Shown: positions 37,998 through 46,630, counted from the first letter of the stretch. The stretch is 64,000 nt of DNA from Hoeflea phototrophica DFL-43 (GCF_000154705.2 NZ_CM002917.1:2436461-2500460); one strand, 5' to 3'. Made by a program: numbers and translations. The notes: a model not told the origin generated them from the letters alone.

Positions 37998-39334
37998 ACC
38001 TCCATCTACCGCCCCAGACCATGGCAAAAAAAACCGGGCGTCTCAAAGTTGCTGTTGTTGGTTCGGGAATTTCCGGCGCGTCCGCCGCCTGGGCTATCCG
38101 CGACGTCCATGACGTGACACTGTATGAGGCAGAGAAAAGACCCGGCGGGCATACCGCGACCGTAGACATCGACTACGATGGCACCCCATTTTCCGTCGAC
38201 ACCGGCTTCATTGTCTACAACGAGCTCAATTACCCGAACCTGACCGCGCTGTTCGCGCATCTCGACGTGAAGACCCATGACAGCGACATGAGCTTTGCGC
38301 TCTCCCTGGACCACGGCAAGCTCGAATGGGGCGGCGACAACCTCAAGACATTGTTTGCGCAGAAACGGAACCTTTTGCGGCCGTCGTTTCTGTTGATGTT
38401 GCGCGAAGTGCTGCGCTTCAACAGGATCTGCCTTCAGGATCGCGCTGCGGGCCATCTCGCCGCCCGCTCGATCGGCGATTATCTCAACTGGCGCGGTTTC
38501 TCGCCCGGCTTCATGAACAACTATCTGGTGCCAATGGCCGCTGCAATCTGGTCGACACCGGCCAAACGGATGATGGAGTTTCCAGCCACCTATTTCGTCA
38601 ATTTCTTCGAAAACCACCGGCTGATCCACTCGGAGCGTCCGACCTGGCGCACGGTCACTGGCGGAAGCCGCAACTATCTTACCAAGCTTCTTGAACCGCT
38701 CGGAGAACGTGTCCGCCTCGATGCGGGCGTGGTCTCGGTCAGGCGCGGCGCCAAGGGTGTCGACATCCTGGATTCGACCGGTCACGTCGAAAGCTATGAC
38801 AGGGTGATCCTCGCCTGCCACACCGATCAGGCACTTAGGATTCTCGACCGCCCGACCGACGCCGAGCGCGAAATCCTCTCTGCCATTCCCTACAGCCCCA
38901 ACCGCGTGATCCTGCATCGCGATGACCGGCTGATGCCCACCCGGAAGAAAATCTGGGCTTCCTGGAACTATCTGCGCTCCTCCGATCAGCGCAGCGATTC
39001 CAGTGTCGCCGTCTCCTATTGGATGAACCGTTTGCAGGGTATCGACCCTGCCAAGCCGCTGTTCGTCACACTCAATCCCGACCGCGAACCACGGCCGGAA
39101 CTGGTGTTCGGCGAATTCAGCTACGACCATCCCCAGTTTGGCAACGATGCCATGGAGGTTCAGGCGCAGCTCAAGTCGATACAGGGCGACAATCACACCC
39201 ATTTTGCAGGCGCCTGGACCGGCTACGGCTTCCATGAAGACGGGTTGAGCTCCGGCATTGCGGCGGCACAGGCACTTGGAGCCACTGTCCCCTGGCATGA
39301 ACAGGCAGCACAGCCCGAATTGGCGGATGCCTGA
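37994..39334 (+). CDS. COG2907 FAD-dependent amine oxidase-like protein
   Basis: The 446-residue flavoprotein has an N-terminal dinucleotide-binding fold (VAVVGSGISGASAAWAI, residues 18-34), the second FAD contact YEAEKRPGGHTATV, and a C-terminal flavin segment near NHTHFAGAWTGYGFHEDGL. It belongs to COG2907, a desaturase/amine-oxidase-like group found next to cfa and DUF1365 genes. The reaction is unknown; modification of membrane lipids such as furan fatty acids has been proposed for this neighbourhood. It overlaps phrB by 4 bp (ATGA). A second in-frame ATG occurs at codon 10. Confidence 0.88.
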   Translation: MNLHLPPQTMAKKTGRLKVAVVGSGISGASAAWAIRDVHDVTLYEAEKRPGGHTATVDIDYDGTPFSVDTGFIVYNELNYPNLTALFAHLDVKTHDSDMSFALSLDHGKLEWGGDNLKTLFAQKRNLLRPSFLLMLREVLRFNRICLQDRAAGHLAARSIGDYLNWRGFSPGFMNNYLVPMAAAIWSTPAKRMMEFPATYFVNFFENHRLIHSERPTWRTVTGGSRNYLTKLLEPLGERVRLDAGVVSVRRGAKGVDILDSTGHVESYDRVILACHTDQALRILDRPTDAEREILSAIPYSPNRVILHRDDRLMPTRKKIWASWNYLRSSDQRSDSSVAVSYWMNRLQGIDPAKPLFVTLNPDREPRPELVFGEFSYDHPQFGNDAMEVQAQLKSIQGDNHTHFAGAWTGYGFHEDGLSSGIAAAQALGATVPWHEQAAQPELADA

Positions 39335-39336
39335 CA

Positions 39337-40191
39337 ATGAATGCCCACACAACCACTCGGTTTGACGACGCAGTCGCCGCATCCCGGCCTCCCGTCGCAC
39401 TGTATGTCGGCGATGTGATGCATCAGCGGATGAAGCCGGTGGGCCATCGCTTCCGCTACAAGGTCTATTCACTGCTCATCGACCTCGACCGGCTGGAGGA
39501 AGCGGACCGGCTTTCGCCTTTGTTTTCGGTCAACAGCGCCAATCTGGTGTCATTTCATGAAGCAGATCACCTGCGCGGCGCCGATCAGCCATCTTTGCGC
39601 GCCCATATCGACGCGCTTCTCTCCGAGGCCGGTTTGAGCAAGCCCGCACACCGCGTCGAGCTAGCTTGCTACCCCCGGATCTTCGGCCAGGTCTTCAACC
39701 CGTTGTCGGTCTACTATGCCTATGACAGCAGCGACCGGCCTGTCGCCCTGATCTACGAAGTACGCAACACCTTTGGCGAATGCCATACCTATGTCTGCAA
39801 GATCGAGGATGGCGACATGACACCGGCCGGTATCCGCCAGAGCCGCGCCAAGAATTTCTATGTCTCGCCCTTCATAGAGCTCGAAATGCGCTACCATTTC
39901 CGCATGAACCTGCCTGGCAAACGGATCAAGTGGCGGATTTTGGAGACCGACGGAACCGGACCACTGCTTTCTGCAACCTATAACGGCGCCCGCAAACCGC
40001 TTTCGACGCTCTCGATTCTTGCTTGCCTCTTGCAGTTACCGCTTCTGACGTGGAAGATTGTCGGGGGAATTCACTATGAGGCACTGAAATTGTGGCTCAA
40101 GGGAATGCGATACGTGCCGCGTCCAGCCCCTCCCGCCAAGGCGAGTTTTCGCGATCAGGCGACGCTCGAGCATCAGGCGGCGAAACCGTGA
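39337..40191 (+). CDS. DUF1365 domain-containing protein
   Basis: The 284-residue protein matches DUF1365 (COG3496). Conserved parts are the opening ALYVGDVMHQRMKP, the central IFGQVFNPLSVYYAYD, and the FYVSPFIELEMRYHFRMN segment. A hydrophobic stretch near residues 225-245 (SILACLLQLPLLTWKIV) suggests membrane contact. Members accompany COG2907 and cfa in singlet-oxygen regulons of alphaproteobacteria; the biochemical role is unknown. It starts 2 nt after the COG2907 stop. Confidence 0.9.
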   Translation: MNAHTTTRFDDAVAASRPPVALYVGDVMHQRMKPVGHRFRYKVYSLLIDLDRLEEADRLSPLFSVNSANLVSFHEADHLRGADQPSLRAHIDALLSEAGLSKPAHRVELACYPRIFGQVFNPLSVYYAYDSSDRPVALIYEVRNTFGECHTYVCKIEDGDMTPAGIRQSRAKNFYVSPFIELEMRYHFRMNLPGKRIKWRILETDGTGPLLSATYNGARKPLSTLSILACLLQLPLLTWKIVGGIHYEALKLWLKGMRYVPRPAPPAKASFRDQATLEHQAAKP

Positions 40192-40228
40192 CGGCAGAAC
40201 GAGCAGCAGGACTGAGGAGGCTCGCACA

Positions 40229-41551
40229 ATGAAAACCGACGCCACCTGGGACAACAATGAACAGGCCGAACGGCTTTCGGCTGACAATCTATCGGCCTAT
40301 CTGCGCGGGTTGCCGGTCAAGGCGAAGATGGCGCTGCGCGGCCTGATCCACATGCACTACGGCCGGTTGTCCATCCGGATGCCCGACGGCCGGGTGGTTC
40401 TCATCGAAGGCCGCTCCGAAGGGCCCGAAGCAGTGCTGATCCTGCACAATTGGAACCTGGCGCACCAGTCGCTGACCAATGGCACCATAGGTGTGGCGGA
40501 ATCCTACATGGCCGGCGATTGGGAAAGTCCGGACGTGACGGCCTTTCTCGAATTGTTTCTGGTCAATGTCGAAGTTGGCAACAGCCTGGCTGGCGGCGCA
40601 CGCGGTCTTGTTCGTCTGATCGAACAGATCCGTCATTGGCTGCGCTCCAACACCCGCACCCAGGCGCGAAAAAACATCTCGGCCCACTATGATCTCGGCA
40701 ACGCGTTCTATTCAAAGTGGCTCGACGAGACCATGACCTACTCATCCGCATTGTATGCCGATGGCGCCAACGATCTGCCCGGCGCGCAGACCGCAAAATA
40801 CCGCGCGCTGGCCGAAGCCATTGGCATCAAGCCAGGTGATCATGTTCTGGAGATCGGCTGTGGCTGGGGCGGTTTTGCCGAATTCGCGGCGAGCCAGATC
40901 GGATGTCGGGTCACCGGGCTGACGATTTCCAACGAACAACTGGCCTTCGCGCGCGGCCGCATCGAGAAAGCCGGGCTCAGCGACAAGGTCGACCTTCGGT
41001 TCCAGGATTACCGTGACGAGACCGGACAATATGATGCGATCGTCTCCATCGAGATGTTCGAAGCAGTCGGCGAAAAATACTGGCCGACCTACTATTCGAA
41101 ACTGCGCCAATGCCTCAAGCCGGGCGGACGCGCGGGACTGCAGATCATCACCATCAAGCCGGAAGCCTATGAGGACTACCGTTCCAACCCGGATTTCATC
41201 CAGCGCTATGTCTTTCCCGGCGGCATGCTGCCCACGGAAAACCATCTCAAGTCACTGGGCGAAACCGCAGGTCTTGACCTGGTGGGCCACCGCGCCTTCG
41301 GACCGGACTACGGCCGCACGCTGGCGGAGTGGCGCGAGCGTTTCTGGGCGGCATGGGATGAGATACAGCCCATGGGCTTTGACCTCAGGTTCAGGCGGCT
41401 GTGGGAATTCTACCTGTACTACTGCGAGGGCGGGCTTCCGCTCAGGTCACATCAATGTACGCCAGGTGGTCTACAGCTGAAGCCGCAGCAACCGGTCTTT
41501 GAGCCAAAGATGATACCGCCCCAGCCTGCCAGAAATCCCGGCGGGCCGTGA
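40229..41551 (+). CDS. cfa: Cyclopropane-fatty-acyl-phospholipid synthase, 3' frameshift
   Basis: This SAM-dependent enzyme methylenates unsaturated acyl chains of membrane phospholipids. The SAM motif VLEIGCGWGGFAEFAA (near residue 208) and SIEMFEAVGEKYW are intact. In the frame as read, the protein is 440 residues and ends in an unrelated Pro-rich tail. After tyr-cys-glu-gly-gly the expected ending FRSGHINVRQVVYS followed by TGA (41478-41480) lies in the neighbouring frame. One extra G in the GGG at 41432-41434 explains this. Canonical length would be about 416 residues. It could be a recent mutation or a sequencing error. The ribosome-binding site GAGGAGG precedes ATG 40229. Confidence 0.88.
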   Translation: MKTDATWDNNEQAERLSADNLSAYLRGLPVKAKMALRGLIHMHYGRLSIRMPDGRVVLIEGRSEGPEAVLILHNWNLAHQSLTNGTIGVAESYMAGDWESPDVTAFLELFLVNVEVGNSLAGGARGLVRLIEQIRHWLRSNTRTQARKNISAHYDLGNAFYSKWLDETMTYSSALYADGANDLPGAQTAKYRALAEAIGIKPGDHVLEIGCGWGGFAEFAASQIGCRVTGLTISNEQLAFARGRIEKAGLSDKVDLRFQDYRDETGQYDAIVSIEMFEAVGEKYWPTYYSKLRQCLKPGGRAGLQIITIKPEAYEDYRSNPDFIQRYVFPGGMLPTENHLKSLGETAGLDLVGHRAFGPDYGRTLAEWRERFWAAWDEIQPMGFDLRFRRLWEFYLYYCEGGLPLRSHQCTPGGLQLKPQQPVFEPKMIPPQPARNPGGP

Positions 41552-41633
41552 ACCGGATGGTGCCTGTGGGCGTAAACCGGCAGAACAGGAATTGCCCGGA
41601 ACTTGCCGGTGCCCCCAAGCCCCGGATGGTGAT

Positions 41634-43010
41634 GTGTCCCAGATCCCTGACCTTGCAGGAACTCAACGCGATGCGGCCGCCGGTCTCCGGCCGCTGGCGC
41701 TTCCGCGCGTCATCGCCTATGCGCTTCCCGCCATTCCGCTGGCCGCACTGACCCTTCCGCTCTACATTCTGGTTCCCACATTCTACACCGAAACCCTCGG
41801 CCTCTCGCTCGCCTCGGTCGGCTTTGCGCTTCTGGTGGTCAGGATCTTCGATGCGATCAACGATCCGCTGATCGGCTGGGCCGCAGACCGCTTCCGACCG
41901 CGCTTCGGCCGCCGCAGGACCCTGTTCGCCATCAGCCTGCCGCTGACCGCGGTTTCCGCCTTCATGCTGTTCTGGCCGCCCGAAGGTGTCAGCACCGCCT
42001 GGTTGATGGGCTGGGGGCTGATGCTGTCGCTGGGATACACCGCTGCACTGATCCCGTTTTCCGCCTGGGGCGCGGAACTGGCCACCGATTACAACGGCCG
42101 CTCGCGCATTGCTGGTTGGCGCGAAGCGCTGACGCTGACAGGCACATTGATCGCGATCGCGCTTCCCTTCGCGATCGGTTTCGAACAGGCAGACGGCATG
42201 CACGGTCTGGCGGCGCTTGGCGTCGCGGTGCTGATCGGGTTGCCTCTGCTTGGCGGCATCGCCGTTTTCGCCACGCCGGAGCCGCAGGAATATTCGCGCA
42301 TCCGTGTCGATTTTCGGGCCGGCTTTGGGCATCTTGTCCGAAACAAGCCATTCGTCAGACTGATTGCCGCCTTCTTTCTCAATGGCCTCGCCAACGGAAT
42401 CCCGGCCACGCTGTTTCTCTATTTCGTTTCCGACCGCCTGGGTCTTCCCGATGCGCGCGGACCGCTTCTGTTCTTCTACTTCCTCTGCGCCATCGCCGGC
42501 GTGCCGCTTGCCACCTGGGCCGCCCGCCGGTTCGGCAAGCATCGCGCCTGGTGCTATGCCATGCTGGTGGCCTGCGCGGCCTTCGCCCCTGCCCCACTGC
42601 TTCCCGAAGGCAGTCTTGTCGCCTTTGCCATCATCTGCGCGATCACCGGCGTCTTGCTGGGCTTTGACCTGGTGCTGCCGCCAGCCATTCAGGCCGATGT
42701 CATCGATGTGGATACAGCCGCTTCCGGAGAACAGCGTTCCGGCGTCTACTTCGCCGCCTGGAGTCTCGCTACCAAACTGTCGCTGGCGGGCGGCGTCGGC
42801 ATCGTGTTCCCTCTGCTGGCCGGTTTCGGGTTCGACCCCGCAGCCAATGCCGGCGAGATGCAGGGCCTGACCGCCCTGGCCGTCGCCTATGCCTGGGCGC
42901 CGATCGCAGCCAAGCTCGCAAGCATAGCAATCATGTGGAACTTCCCACTTGATGAAGCAGCACAGACATCCCTGCGCAGCGACATCGAAGGCACGCGGAC
43001 AGCGCGTTAG
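41634..43010 (+). CDS. GPH/MelB-type MFS transporter
   Basis: The protein of about 458 residues has twelve predicted membrane segments and the glycoside-pentoside-hexuronide:cation symporter signature DAINDPLIGWAADRFRPRFG (near residues 54-73). The substrate is unknown. The start is uncertain: GTG 41634 (VSQIPDLAG) is preferred, while TTG 41592 would give a longer N terminus. It lies about 153 bp after the canonical cfa stop and converges with the SDR gene. A related transporter accompanies this gene set in other alphaproteobacteria, so membership in the sigma-E operon is likely. Confidence 0.82.
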   Translation: MSQIPDLAGTQRDAAAGLRPLALPRVIAYALPAIPLAALTLPLYILVPTFYTETLGLSLASVGFALLVVRIFDAINDPLIGWAADRFRPRFGRRRTLFAISLPLTAVSAFMLFWPPEGVSTAWLMGWGLMLSLGYTAALIPFSAWGAELATDYNGRSRIAGWREALTLTGTLIAIALPFAIGFEQADGMHGLAALGVAVLIGLPLLGGIAVFATPEPQEYSRIRVDFRAGFGHLVRNKPFVRLIAAFFLNGLANGIPATLFLYFVSDRLGLPDARGPLLFFYFLCAIAGVPLATWAARRFGKHRAWCYAMLVACAAFAPAPLLPEGSLVAFAIICAITGVLLGFDLVLPPAIQADVIDVDTAASGEQRSGVYFAAWSLATKLSLAGGVGIVFPLLAGFGFDPAANAGEMQGLTALAVAYAWAPIAAKLASIAIMWNFPLDEAAQTSLRSDIEGTRTAR

Positions 43011-43040
43011 AGCCGATCATCTTTAGCCGTCAGGCCAGTG

Positions 43041-43850
43041 CTATTGCTCACCGGTCTCAAGCGGACGCTTTTTCCAGCCCGTCGCCGCGTTCATCAGCGC
43101 GAAATAGGCGCTGTAGGGCAGGAACTGCAGCAGCTTGAGCACATAGGTAAAACGGCGCGGGAATGTGATTTCGAACGCCGTTGACTTGAGCCCCGCTGCA
43201 ATGCGCGCCGCTGCATCATCGGGCTGCATCAGGGCCGGCATCGTAAACGCATTGTCAGCCGTTGCCGGCGTGTCGACAAATCCCGGATTGATAACCTGAA
43301 TCCTCACGCCGAACTTGTCGAGATCGAATTTCAGACTCTCGGCCATGTTGATCAGCGCGGCCTTGGTGGCGCCATAGGCCGCACTTGTTGGCATGCCGCC
43401 ATAACCGGTGACGGAAGAAACGATTGCCAGTTGGCCGCGCCCACGCGCCTTCATCCGCTCGAGTGCCGGCACCAGGCCATTGACCACACCGGAAAGATTG
43501 ACCGCAAAGCTCTTGTCGAAATCCTCAACCTTGAGCGTTTCGCCATAGACCGGAAGATAAATCCCGGCGTTGAACACCGCGAGTGCAAGACCGGCATCTT
43601 TGCCATCAATGCGCCGCACGATCTCAGCCATTGCCCCGGCATCGGTCACATCGCCGGGCGCCGCAATGATTTCGCCTTTCAGGCCCTTGGCCTCTGCAGA
43701 CAGCGCTTCCAGATCATCCGCACTGCGCGCGGTGGCGAAGACGGCAAATCCCTCCCGCGCAAGATTGAGCGCCAGCGCACGGCCGATGCCGCTTGAAGCT
43801 CCGGTCACCCATGCCGCCCCATCAGCGGGCTTGGCGGTATAGCTGGTCAT
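43041..43850 (-). CDS. Short-chain dehydrogenase/reductase
   Basis: The 269-residue NAD(P)-dependent oxidoreductase has the cofactor motif TGASSGIG (near residue 17) and the catalytic Ser...YxxxK set as SSVTGYGG...AYGATKAAL. A hydrophobic, basic C terminus (RRFTYVLKLLQFLPYSAYF) suggests membrane association. ATG 43850 is preceded by GGAGA; a TTG at 43862 is less likely. It lies downstream of the ChrR-like gene with a terminator-like hairpin between them. Confidence 0.88.
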   Translation of the reverse strand: MTSYTAKPADGAAWVTGASSGIGRALALNLAREGFAVFATARSADDLEALSAEAKGLKGEIIAAPGDVTDAGAMAEIVRRIDGKDAGLALAVFNAGIYLPVYGETLKVEDFDKSFAVNLSGVVNGLVPALERMKARGRGQLAIVSSVTGYGGMPTSAAYGATKAALINMAESLKFDLDKFGVRIQVINPGFVDTPATADNAFTMPALMQPDDAAARIAAGLKSTAFEITFPRRFTYVLKLLQFLPYSAYFALMNAATGWKKRPLETGEQ

Positions 43851-43865
43851 GTCTGTCTCCAATGA

Positions 43866-43906
43866 AAAAGGCCGTCCAAACCTTGATACGGTCCGAACGG
43901 CCTTTT
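43866..43906 (-). terminator. Terminator-like hairpin between chrR-like gene and SDR
   Basis: The 10-bp perfect stem AAAAGGCCGT/ACGGCCTTTT (43866-43875 and 43897-43906) is close to symmetric, so it could act on either strand. On the minus strand it ends the ChrR-like transcript, 26 bp past its stop, yet lies only 16 bp before the SDR start codon. Confidence 0.6.
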
Positions 43907-43931
43907 GGTTCCAAATCTCTCGCGCCGGTGC

Positions 43932-44594
43932 TTATCCGATAATGTCACCGATCATCTGGCGGAACGAACCGGTCAGCTTCAACGGCGCATCCATCACCGC
44001 AAGCCCGATGCAGGGGCGGTCCATCCCGGCGCACGGCCGGTGATCAACCGAATCATCGGCCACCGAAATGTCGCCGCGGGCGTAGTAGCCCCGTGCATCG
44101 GTGAAATCGCCGTCGAGCACCAGGGACAGCTCACTGCCCTCATGGGTATGCGCGGGAACCGTACGCCCCGGCTTGATCCAGAAGAGGTTGACATGACAAC
44201 CATCGATATCGCCCAGATCATATTCCTTGAAGCCCGGCATACGGGTCCGCCAGGGAACATCATCCGCATCAAAACCCACAAAGTCGAAAAGCGCCTTCGG
44301 AAACACCGTCGGTTCGGGAACCGTTTTGGATGCCATTGCCCGTGGTGGAGCAGAGGCCAGCACCGCCGCAAGCATGCCTTCATGATCAGAAAGCGCCACC
44401 GGATCGATCTCGCTCAGGGCTTGGCCGGCCATGGCTTCGAGGTTGCGCACCTTGATGCGATTTTCCGGCTTCAGTTCAAGATGTGCTTCCACGAGCACCC
44501 GGGCTGGGGTCGGCAGCGTCCCGGCAACATAACGGGCCAGCAACGAGTCGATTGTATCAATATGTTCCCGCACCATGCGTATCAGGCTTTCCAT
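43932..44594 (-). CDS. ChrR-family cupin protein lacking the zinc-finger cysteines
   Basis: The 220-residue protein has the two-domain ChrR layout. ChrR of Rhodobacter is a zinc anti-sigma factor that releases sigma-E on singlet oxygen. The C-terminal cupin keeps ligands His149, His151, Glu155 and His185 with the spacing I recall for ChrR His141/His143/Glu147/His177; Cys195 matches Cys187, while Cys189 is Gly. The N-terminal HxxxCxxC anti-sigma zinc site instead reads HLELKPEN (His38, Lys42, Asn45). No sigma factor gene is adjacent. The protein may be a non-canonical anti-sigma factor or a free cupin sensor/enzyme. A sigma-E-like promoter lies 70 bp upstream, so it looks like a target of the system. 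Confidence 0.82.
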   Translation of the reverse strand: MESLIRMVREHIDTIDSLLARYVAGTLPTPARVLVEAHLELKPENRIKVRNLEAMAGQALSEIDPVALSDHEGMLAAVLASAPPRAMASKTVPEPTVFPKALFDFVGFDADDVPWRTRMPGFKEYDLGDIDGCHVNLFWIKPGRTVPAHTHEGSELSLVLDGDFTDARGYYARGDISVADDSVDHRPCAGMDRPCIGLAVMDAPLKLTGSFRQMIGDIIG

Positions 44595-44663
44595 CTTTTC
44601 TGCACGCTAAACCAACTCCGAACGCGAGTCGGTCTGCTGCTGTCTAAACCAATTGTCACTTCC

Positions 44664-44689
44664 TACGCATGACATTACAATACGGATCA
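44664..44689 (-). promoter_or_regulatory. Candidate ECF sigma-E promoter of the ChrR-like gene
   Basis: Read on the minus strand, TGATCC (44689-44684) is followed after 16 nt by CGTA (44667-44664), 70 bp before the ChrR-like start codon. It matches the phrB element exactly in both boxes and spacing. Confidence 0.7.
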
Positions 44690-44849
44690 CCGGCAAATGC
44701 GGTTTCACATTTTTACCCGCTTGAGGCAAACATTCCTTTAAGGACCGCCCAAGAAGAGATGGTTTTCTTGTTTCCGCCACTTGAGTGGCGGCAAATGGCT
44801 GCCTACTCTCGCCGCGCCTGTGAGACCACAGCAAATGACAGGAAATCCC

Positions 44850-45905
44850 ATGCAATCCGCCTTGCCTATCCAACAGTCCGTTCTCGACGCCATCGGCAAC
44901 ACGCCCCTTATCAGACTCAAGGCCGCGTCCGAAGCAACTGGCTGCACCATTCTCGGCAAAGCAGAATTTCTCAACCCTGGCCAGTCCGTCAAGGACCGCG
45001 CCGCGCTGGAAATCATCCGTGACGCAGAAGCAAAGGGGGTGCTCAAGCCCGGCGGGACAATTGTCGAGGGAACGGCGGGCAACACCGGAATCGGCCTGTC
45101 CATGGTCGCCCGTGCGCTCGGCTACAATACGGTCATCGTGATTCCGGAGACCCAGAGCCAGGAAAAGAAGGACGCGTTGCGTCTGCTCGGTGCGGAACTG
45201 GTCGAGGTGCCTGCGGCGCCGTACCGCAATCCCAACAATTATGTACGCCTTTCAGGTCGGCTGGCTGAGCAGATCGCGAAGTCCAATCCCAATGGCGCGA
45301 TCTGGGCCAACCAGTTCGACAATGTCGCCAACCGTCAGGCCCATGTGAAGACCACCGCGCCGGAAATCTGGCGCGACACCGGCGGAAAGGTCGATGGCTT
45401 CATCTGTGCGGTCGGCTCCGGCGGAACCCTTGCCGGCGTCGCGGAAGGCCTGCGCAGCCAGTCGTCAGCCATCAAGATCGGCCTTGCCGACCCCGATGGC
45501 GCTGCCCTTCACAGCTTCTACACCACCGGAGAGATGAAATCCTCGGGCGGCTCGATCACCGAAGGCATCGGCCAGGGCCGGATCACTGCAAATCTCGAAG
45601 GATTTGAACCGGACATGTCGTTCAACATCCCCGACAGCGAGGCCATTCCACTGGTCTTTGACCTGCTCGCGGATGAGGGCCTATGCATGGGCGGATCCTC
45701 CGGCATCAACATCGCAGGCGCGATCCGCATGGCACGCGAGATGGGCCCCGGCCACACCATCGTGACGATCCTGTGCGACTACGGCAACCGCTACCAGTCG
45801 AAGCTGTTCAATCCGGAATTCCTAACCTCCAAAGATCTCCCGGTGCCTGAGTGGCTGACCCGAAAGAGCGACATTTCCATCCCCTATGTGAGTGAATCAG
45901 CCTGA
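44850..45905 (+). CDS. cysK: Cysteine synthase A-type enzyme
   Basis: The 351-residue PLP enzyme forms cysteine from O-acetylserine and sulfide. The PLP lysine is Lys48 in NPGQSVKDRAA. The phosphate-binding loops TAGNTGIGLSM and GSGGTLAGVAEG are present. ATG 44850 (MQSALPIQQS) follows an AGGAAA site; ATG 44835 is possible. At 351 residues it is longer than the roughly 320-residue E. coli CysK and has a C-terminal extension after NPEFL. Its stop overlaps the alaX start (TGATG). Confidence 0.9.
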   Translation: MQSALPIQQSVLDAIGNTPLIRLKAASEATGCTILGKAEFLNPGQSVKDRAALEIIRDAEAKGVLKPGGTIVEGTAGNTGIGLSMVARALGYNTVIVIPETQSQEKKDALRLLGAELVEVPAAPYRNPNNYVRLSGRLAEQIAKSNPNGAIWANQFDNVANRQAHVKTTAPEIWRDTGGKVDGFICAVGSGGTLAGVAEGLRSQSSAIKIGLADPDGAALHSFYTTGEMKSSGGSITEGIGQGRITANLEGFEPDMSFNIPDSEAIPLVFDLLADEGLCMGGSSGINIAGAIRMAREMGPGHTIVTILCDYGNRYQSKLFNPEFLTSKDLPVPEWLTRKSDISIPYVSESA

Positions 45906-46630
45906 TGAAAGCCCTGTTTGTCGAAGACGCCTATCTTTCCACCGCCGAGGCCCGGGTGACTACGGTGCGTGAGGATGGCGGCATCATGCTGGATCAGACC
46001 TGCTTCTATGCAACCTCCGGCGGCCAGCCGGGTGACACCGGCTTTCTCGAACGCACAAACGGCGAGAAGATCATCATCGCCGGAACCGTGACCGGCGAAA
46101 GCAAGTCCGAGATCATCCATATCCCCGCCCCCGGCCAGCCAGTCCCCGAGGCAGGTGAAGGAGCGGTGATGCACATCGACTGGGAGCGGCGGTACAACTT
46201 GATGCGGATGCACACCGCCTGCCATCTACTCTCGGTGGTCTGCCCCTACCCGATCACGGGCGCTGCGGTGAGCGAGACCGACAGCCGCATCGATTTCGAC
46301 ATGTCGGAAACCATCGACAAGGCCGAGGTCACGGCAAAGCTGATGGAACTGGTCAACGCCAACCATCCGATTTTCACCCAGTGGATCTCGGAGGACGATC
46401 TTGCCGCCAATCCGGACCTGGTCAAATCCAAGAATGTCCGCCCGCCGCGCGGCCAGGACAGGATCCGTCTTGTCTGTATCGGGGAAGGTTCCGCAATCGA
46501 CAGCCAGCCCTGCGGCGGCACCCATGTGTCGGAGACTGCCGAGGTGGGCGAAATTCACATTGGCAAGATCGAGAAAAAGGGTAGAGAGAACCGGCGGTTC
46601 CGGATTCGCTTCGGCCCCGCACCGGACTGA
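45905..46630 (+). CDS. Alanyl-tRNA editing protein AlaX
   Basis: The 241-residue stand-alone editing protein removes serine (or glycine) wrongly attached to tRNA-Ala. Zinc-binding motifs are intact: HxxxH as RMHTACHLL (near residue 101) and CxxxH as QPCGGTHVSE (near 205). It shares one base with the cysK stop. The pair suggests linkage of serine/cysteine pools to translational accuracy; this is inference. Confidence 0.9.
   Translation: MKALFVEDAYLSTAEARVTTVREDGGIMLDQTCFYATSGGQPGDTGFLERTNGEKIIIAGTVTGESKSEIIHIPAPGQPVPEAGEGAVMHIDWERRYNLMRMHTACHLLSVVCPYPITGAAVSETDSRIDFDMSETIDKAEVTAKLMELVNANHPIFTQWISEDDLAANPDLVKSKNVRPPRGQDRIRLVCIGEGSAIDSQPCGGTHVSETAEVGEIHIGKIEKKGRENRRFRIRFGPAPD

Noticed and set aside
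38006..39472. 488-residue minus-strand open frame
   Set aside because: It is antisense to the COG2907 gene, which has clear FAD motifs and operon context.
41548..41751. Alternative N-terminal frame for the transporter (reading LTLQELNAM)
   Set aside because: It does not join the membrane segments without a second frameshift; GTG 41634 in the main frame explains the gene.
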